Of a stretch of 64,000 bases of DNA, positions 58,571 to 64,000 are shown piece after piece; positions within the stretch are counted from its first letter, which is position 1; the number at the start of each line of letters is the position of its first letter. The stretch is taken from contig NC_089434.1 of the NCBI RefSeq assembly GCF_026210795.1, positions 3,038,001-3,102,000 of the forward strand. The letters are read 5' to 3'. The stretch comes from Rhizophagus irregularis. Taxonomy: Eukaryota; Glomeromycota; Glomeromycetes; Glomerales; Glomeraceae. Position numbers and translations under genes: made by a program. The notes beneath the pieces were generated by a model. That model had not been told where the DNA came from and searched no databases. It was given only the letters and a program-made list of their open reading frames with translations.

Positions 58571-59696
58571 TTTGGTGAAATGAGCTTGTACAGTTGATAT
58601 TTTTATATGTATCTGTCGTTTATAGTACTGCGCTAACCAATAAAACTCCGATTGAATTCTATTAAAATAGAAATAATGATCGTATATGAAATTCCGTTTA
58701 TTGTACGCGCGCCCCAGTGATTTTTGCGGAGAATGAACATACAGTATTTGCTGATCACTGATCACTCAATTATTTTTTGATCTTACCTCTCATCATTTTT
58801 TATATAGTAATGATCATAAAGTGCTAAAGTGCTTATTAATAAGTTTGTTTATTATTATAAAATTAATAAATATTACATAAAAATTTTGTATATTTATATT
58901 TTATATTCAAAATTCGGAATAAATATATAAATCTATAATATTTGGAAAATAACTCCATTATATATCTTAATAAGACAAATCTGGAGTTAAATTTTGTTTT
59001 TTACAATTATTAGATAGAATTTACTGAATTTAGTTTTAGTAAATCAAAATACAGTTAAATTCCTATATAGTTACATCTTATATAGTCATATACATCCTTT
59101 TATAATTTTCAATTTTTATAGAACTGACTTAAAATATGTGTTATTTATAATATTATAAAGAAATCACACTGCAAATCAATTGTTTTATTTTTTATTTATT
59201 TTTATTTTTTTAAAAAAACAAATACAAATTAAAAAGCATGTAAAATTTTTGAAATTAAAAAATTTTTAAGAAATTTTAAATCAGGAATATAAACAAAAAG
59301 GATTACACATAAACAAATTTAAAGTTACATCTAATTCTAATATTTTATTAATCATGCACATGTGCAGACAGATAATACATGCATGGTTTACAGTAGAATA
59401 GAAGTATCTTATGCATACACTTCAAATAATAATAAAAAAACACCTTTTTAAAAAAAATCTTATATTCTAGTATTTAGTTTTATTTATAATTCCATTACTA
59501 ATAATTCAATTAAATTGTAATAATATTATTATGTAATATCCATTTATTACTAGGAAATGGAAACTATTATAAGTTTAAATCAAAGATCTAAGGAAATTTC
59601 ATTTTTATAATAAATAAATAAATTAGAATTTTAAAATAAAATGAAATTTTTATGATTTTTAACAATTTTATTATAATATATAGAAAATTGCTACAT
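58571..59696. other. ATG9 upstream region and AT-rich spacer
   Basis: The ATG9 promoter should lie within the first few hundred bases (GTACGCGCGCCCCAGTG near 58706 is a rare GC-rich patch). Beyond it the DNA is A/T homopolymer without frames. Confidence 0.45.
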
Positions 59697-60081
59697 ATCA
59701 CCTGCGGTGACCCTATAAAAAAAAATTTCTTTAAAATGTACTTAAAATATACTTATATATTTTTAAAATATATCTAAAATATACTTAACATTTTAAAATA
59801 TACTTAAAATATACTTAAAATTGCAATTTTAAATATATTTAAAGTGTAAAATTTTGTACTTAAATTATACTTAAATTATATTTAAATTGCAATTAAGTAT
59901 ATTTTAAATATAATTTAAGTATAAAATTTCATACTTTAAATATACTTAAAATTGCAATTTTAAGTATATTTTAAGTACATTTAAAAATTTTAAGTACATT
60001 TTAGATATATTTTAAAATATATAAGTACATTTTAAGTATATTTTAAAGAATTTTTTTTTCATAGGGTGATCATCACCGGTG
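59697..60081. repeat. Foldback MITE made of TTAAAATATACTTA-type units
   Basis: The ends are CACCTGCGGTGACCCTATAA on the left and, inverted, CACCGGTGATGATCACCCTA on the right, followed on both sides by A-run TTCTTTAAAAT. The interior is a palindrome of repeated AAAATATACTTAAAAT and its inverse around a centre near 59880. The terminal CACCGGTGATGATCACC also occurs at both ends of the neighbouring MULE-bearing block. Confidence 0.7.
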
Positions 60082-60111
60082 TTATATAATTAGATTTTAA
60101 CTTTATTTACT

Positions 60112-63100
60112 GGTGATCATCACCGGTAACTATTTTTGCGTAATCTTACTACTAATGATATAGTTCACTTTATCACGTGACTTATTCCATCATTGTTTGT
60201 TTCGTTAAGTTATTCTTTTCCCACAAATACTTTTCACAAACGCATTTCCCATAAACACTTTCTTTCTTAGAGACTTAGACACGTCTTTTCTTTAAGCTTC
60301 ATAGTTAGCATCTGAAAAAAAATTTGAAGTTAGATATCAAAGTTTAACAAGTTAGTAAATTTTATAGAACTAATACTTACTTTATTTTACAAAAGAGTAA
60401 CTAACTTGATTTTTCCACAAATACTCTTTCCGATTTTTTAGGTTTTTAAGCTTCTTCTTCAGTTGTCTTCATGGCCAGTCTCATAAACAACTTTAAAGTT
60501 AGATATCGATCACCATAATATTGATAATCAACCTACAAATTACGAATATTAATTATGAATAACGAATATCGAAAACCAACCGTTCGACGGCCTTGAACTG
60601 ATGGATTATGAATATCGAATCAGGCCAAGCCAACCATCATCTGATCAGCTGATGGATTATGAATATCAAAATCAGGACCAGCTATCATCTTATCTCCAGC
60701 TGATGGATTACGAATATCAAACTCAAGGCCAACCATCATCTGATCATCAAGTGATGGATTACGAATGTCAAAATCAAGGCCAATTATCATCTGATTTTCA
60801 AGCTACTGACATGAATATCAAAACCAAGGCCAACCGTTTCCACCGATTGGATCATGAATATCAATATCAAGGCCAACCATCTGACCAATTTCATCTAACA
60901 AATAAAGGAAAGCAAGTAGCGGTATCTTTAGATATAATTACTGAAAACCTGATTGTGACAAAATAATATGAATGGTAATAATATAGCTGATATTAATGAT
61001 ACAACAATTACAACTGAAATATTAAATGTTAACGATACCTTCAAAGATTGGAATGCAGTTGAAACTGCTGTTAATACGTTTGCAAAAAACAATGGTTTTG
61101 TTGCTATTAAATTTCGTAAAGATCTTGTTATTATTGATAAAACTATTACTCGTCGTCATATTTATCAATGTTGGAAAGCTGGAATTAATAATCCAAAAAA
61201 GTGGAGGATATTACATTATATCATGAGAGTAGTTCAACTAAAACAAACTGTCCTTGGCAAGCTAACTTCTATTTTGGCAAACATGCTGCTGATATACATC
61301 TTACAAAATTTAACAATAGCCATAATCATCAATGTGATCCTATTTCAATAGAGTTAGCTCCTAAAAACTTACGCTTTCCACAATCAATTTTAGATAAAAT
61401 TGAACATTATACTACAAAGGGTAACCTAAGTGCAGGACAACAATATGATCTTCTTGTTCATGAGTTTCTACAGTACCATATTAAAAAAAAAACCTCTATA
61501 ACGCAATCCAAAAGTTTCGAGGTGTTCGGGTTCATGACGAATCTGATGCTGCTACAATGTTCCTATATCTTTTAAAACAACATGAAGAAGATTCTAATTA
61601 TGTAGTAATACGCTTACTTAGAAGAGTAATCTAATGAGCTTACCAGTCTTTTTGCAGTATAGCAAATAATGAAGCTTTGCTTTAAATTTCATGATGTTGT
61701 CATTCATGATAATACGGCAAAAATGAATAAATACGAAATGGCGCTAAGCTTATTTGTTGGAATTGACAATAATTTTAAAACAAGAGTTCTTGCTCAAGCT
61801 CTTACGAAGTATGAGACACAAGCTGATTATATTTGGATATTACAATGCACTTTAAAAGTAACAAATAATCTTTCACCTCGTGTATTATACACAGACGGGA
61901 ATTCGGTAATGCTAGCTGCTGTTCAAGTTGTTTATCCACAAACGCGTCATTTGTTATATATTTATCACATTGCGGAAAATATAAAAAAGAAAGCCAAAGC
62001 CTTACTACGTAACGATATGGTTCAGAATTTTATTGAAGATTTTTATCATATGCGTAATAGTTACACTGAGTATCAAGATACACCAAAATGCTCACAAAGT
62101 ATGAGCCGTGTCGATCTTATCTTGAAAAAAAACTTTACCCTAGTCGTGAATTATGGGCAAGATACACGATTTTAAAAGTATTTACAGCAGGTGTTGAGTC
62201 AACTCAACGAGTTGAATCCATTAATAGTGTTCTTAAAAAACATTTAGATCGAGGAACTTTATTAAAGGAATTAGTAAAAGTCATTGAAAATGAACTGGAC
62301 AAAGAAGCACAATATAGTCGAATTAAGGAATATTATGGGTCAAATCCATCAACTGGTCTTCCGATAATGTATAATACGATTTTCAAAAATATTGACTCTA
62401 TTTTAAAGGATCATTTAGCACCTATTCCATTATCACTTCAACAAGCTCAAATGAAACAGTCATTATTATATCAGGGAATATTAATTTCAATTGATCAAGT
62501 TAAAGAATCTGATAATGAGCAGTCTAATGATATAATTGAACGTATATATGATAAACCGCAAATTAGATTACAAGATCTCTTATCAGATATAAACAGTGAC
62601 AAAATCCAAGAAATATGGGAGATTTATTATATTACTGTAACATCATCGACATCTACACTTAAATTACGTAGTAATTCTTAAAAGGATTCAACGTTATTTT
62701 GTACGTATGTATATTATCGAATACGAGGAATGCCGTATCGACGAAATGATATCGGGTTCTTGCTTCGGTTTAGTAAAGCTATTTTTCATATGGGTTTATT
62801 CATCCACATTGGTATGAATCAATACCAACTGAAACAACTAATTATATTATAGTTGCTCAAGGAAATAAAGATTATACCACCAAAGCTTTATATTATATTG
62901 ATCAAATTCGGTCTGCAAATGTTTATACGTCAAATATTAAAGAAAAAGTTAGTAAAAAGATTGAGTTTGGTTCTACTATGTTAGTAGCAAAGACAAGTGT
63001 TCAAGTTGCTGTAGCAGAAGGTGTTACATCAGAATTGATCGGACTTCTTACCCAATTCATTACGAAATATCATCATAATACTGGATTAAATATAGAGGAA

Positions 63101-63634
63101 GTTCATTCTATATCACATTTTAATGATGAAATTCAAGAATCCTCCTATAATTACCAGCGACAGCCATTAGTTGTAGTGGAAGAATGTAATATTCCAAAAA
63201 TATCAAATTCAGAATATCACAAGCCAAAAGGTCATCCTCTGAAACGATATAAATCATCAACTGAAGAGAACAATAATCAACATATATCTTCATCTTCTAA
63301 AACCTGTAGTTATTGTCTGGAAAAAAGGCATAATATTAGAGGATGTAGGCAACATAAAGCTGACTTAGTTGATAAAGAAAATAATAACTAAACTTTAGTT
63401 GACATAGTAGATTTAGTAGGAGTGGGGTTTAAAGTTCAGTTTAATGTAAAATATTTGTTAGTTGCGTATTCTTGATTTCTTGTATAATCGGCTGAAAAAA
63501 AAACTTTGAAATAATAATTACTATTGGACGCATGATTTACTGTTATGCAATAAAATTTTATATTTTTCAACAATAAAATGTTAAATTGATCTTAAATCAC
63601 GTAATAAAAAATTGTAATACCGGTGATGATCACC
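60112..63634. mobile_element. MULE-type element with FAR1-like transposase remnant
   Basis: Inverted 17-bp ends GGTGATCATCACCGGTA lie at 60112-60128 and 63618-63634 around a broken FAR1/MULE transposase. The end contains the palindrome GGTGATCATCACC. I found no matching 9-bp target duplication next to these ends, so they may be internal parts of longer, decayed ends. The right flank repeats ACCGGTGAT and the left neighbour carries the same motif. Confidence 0.55.
60601..63391 (+). pseudogene. FAR1-type MULE transposase with CCHC knuckle, frame-broken
   Basis: 60601-60966 encodes four to five copies of a MDYEYQxQxQPSSD-type unit. 60968-61200 begins the FAR1 DNA-binding domain (VNDTFKDWNAVETAVNTFAK). 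After a frame change at an A6 run (about 61196), NCPWQANFYFG and KFNNSHNHQCDP follow. A change at an A10 run (about 61480) leads to YNAIQKFRGV. Stops occur at about 61632 and 61667. The MULE core then reads KFHDVVIHDNTAKMNKYEMA, LSLFVGIDNNF, and after a shift near 62085, LWARYTILKVFTAGVESTQRVESINS. The SWIM region is scrambled (about 62630-62770). The last frame (62978-63391) ends with PKGHPLKRYKS and a zinc knuckle, C-x2-C-x4-H-x4-C (CSYCLEKRHNIRGC). Order and motifs are those of FAR1-related MULE transposases. It cannot be functional as it stands. Confidence 0.8.
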
Positions 63635-63662
63635 ACCGGTGATAAATAGCAAACTCCTTAAA
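63392..63662. other. 3' part of the MULE block
   Basis: AT-rich trailer containing the right candidate end (63618-63634) and a second overlapping CACCGGTGATAAA. No gene. Confidence 0.45.
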
Positions 63663-63785
63663 TCAATATTGAAATGATATCAAAATGATAATAGAAATGA
63701 TATTGAAACAACATCTTTAAGTTTAATTTAAAGATGTCATTTCGATATCATTTTAATTATCATTTTGATATCATTTCAATATTAA
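63663..63785. repeat. Long near-perfect hairpin of GATATCA/TGATATC units
   Basis: Two arms of about 58 bp (TCAATATTGAAATGATATCA ... AACATCTTTAA and its inverse) surround a loop near 63721-63727. Inside each arm AATGATATYRAAATGAT-type words are themselves repeated. It begins about 28 bp after the MULE end. Confidence 0.85.
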
Positions 63786-64000
63786 TTAAATATCAAAATA
63801 ATATCGAAGTGATAATACTTTATTTTGATGTCGTATGGTGGTTGTCCTTTATAATGCAACAATAGTCAAAATTTTGAAATTTATTTATTTATATTGTGTA
63901 ACTTATGTTTTAAAGTACTTTGTCAAAATATTAATTGCCGCGTGAGCGGCAAAATTTTTTTTTTGCCATATTACATGGAATTCTTGTGGATTTCCATGGA
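63786..64000. other. Right-edge sequence with a GC hairpin
   Basis: TTGCCGCGTGAGCGGCAA (about 63935-63952) is a perfect 7-bp-stem hairpin in otherwise AT-rich DNA, followed by a T10 run. It could be the start of another element cut by the window edge. Confidence 0.4.

Noticed and set aside
58571-58765. In-frame extension upstream of ATG9
   Set aside because: Open, but starts only at GTG, and no ATG lies between it and the ATG at 58568-58570; not supported as coding.
1-64000. tRNA, rRNA and snRNA genes
   Set aside because: I looked for T-arm (GGTTCRANYCC) and other conserved boxes on both strands by eye and saw no convincing set; a covariance search would decide.

Overview
This is a nuclear eukaryotic window, most likely from an arbuscular mycorrhizal fungus of the Rhizophagus/Glomus type. 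The DNA is very AT-rich. Genes are cut by many short introns (about 50-100 nt) with GT(A/R)AGT-like donors. The orthologues look fungal (ATP17, ATG9, VMA12, UTP14), and the repeats (MULE-like, crinkler-like and RRM/zinc-knuckle retroelement remnants, many foldback MITEs) are of kinds I associate with Glomeromycotina. The genus is inference. I rebuilt the exons by hand; every recognised intact gene gives a total coding length divisible by three and an uninterrupted product.

Layout. (1) 1-12.3 kb: gene-poor repeat land with a partial CDS at the edge, a WSC-like pseudogene, several foldback elements, some nested, and a decayed SAM/coiled-coil/P-loop crinkler-like gene. (2) 12.3-33.2 kb: a gene island on alternating strands: proteasome alpha-2 (-), Xaa-Pro aminopeptidase (+), CWC22 (-), VMA12 (-), an unrecognised coiled-coil protein (-), UTP14 (+), GPATCH1 (-). 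(3) 33.2-48.7 kb: a second repeat block. It holds a 2.9 kb DNA transposon with a two-exon DDE/zinc-finger transposase, a non-autonomous element with related ends, and hAT-like, mariner-like and TWA-target MITEs. It also holds a dead retroelement reading frame into which at least three elements have jumped. (4) 48.8-58.6 kb: a second gene island: VPS9-domain Rab GEF (+), isovaleryl-CoA dehydrogenase (-), ATP synthase subunit f (+), ATG9 (-). (5) 58.6-64 kb: repeats and a broken FAR1-type MULE transposase bracketed by inverted GGTGATCATCACCGGTA ends.

Functional links are loose, as usual in eukaryotes. CWC22 and GPATCH1 both belong to the spliceosome. IVD and ATP17 are mitochondrial and share a 128-bp divergent promoter. 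ATG9, the VPS9-domain GEF and VMA12 act in endomembrane and vacuolar traffic. The most unusual material is the 37.1-40.0 kb transposon and its relatives. Their TIRs, 3-bp TTA/TAA target duplications and recoverable empty sites can be read directly from the sequence.
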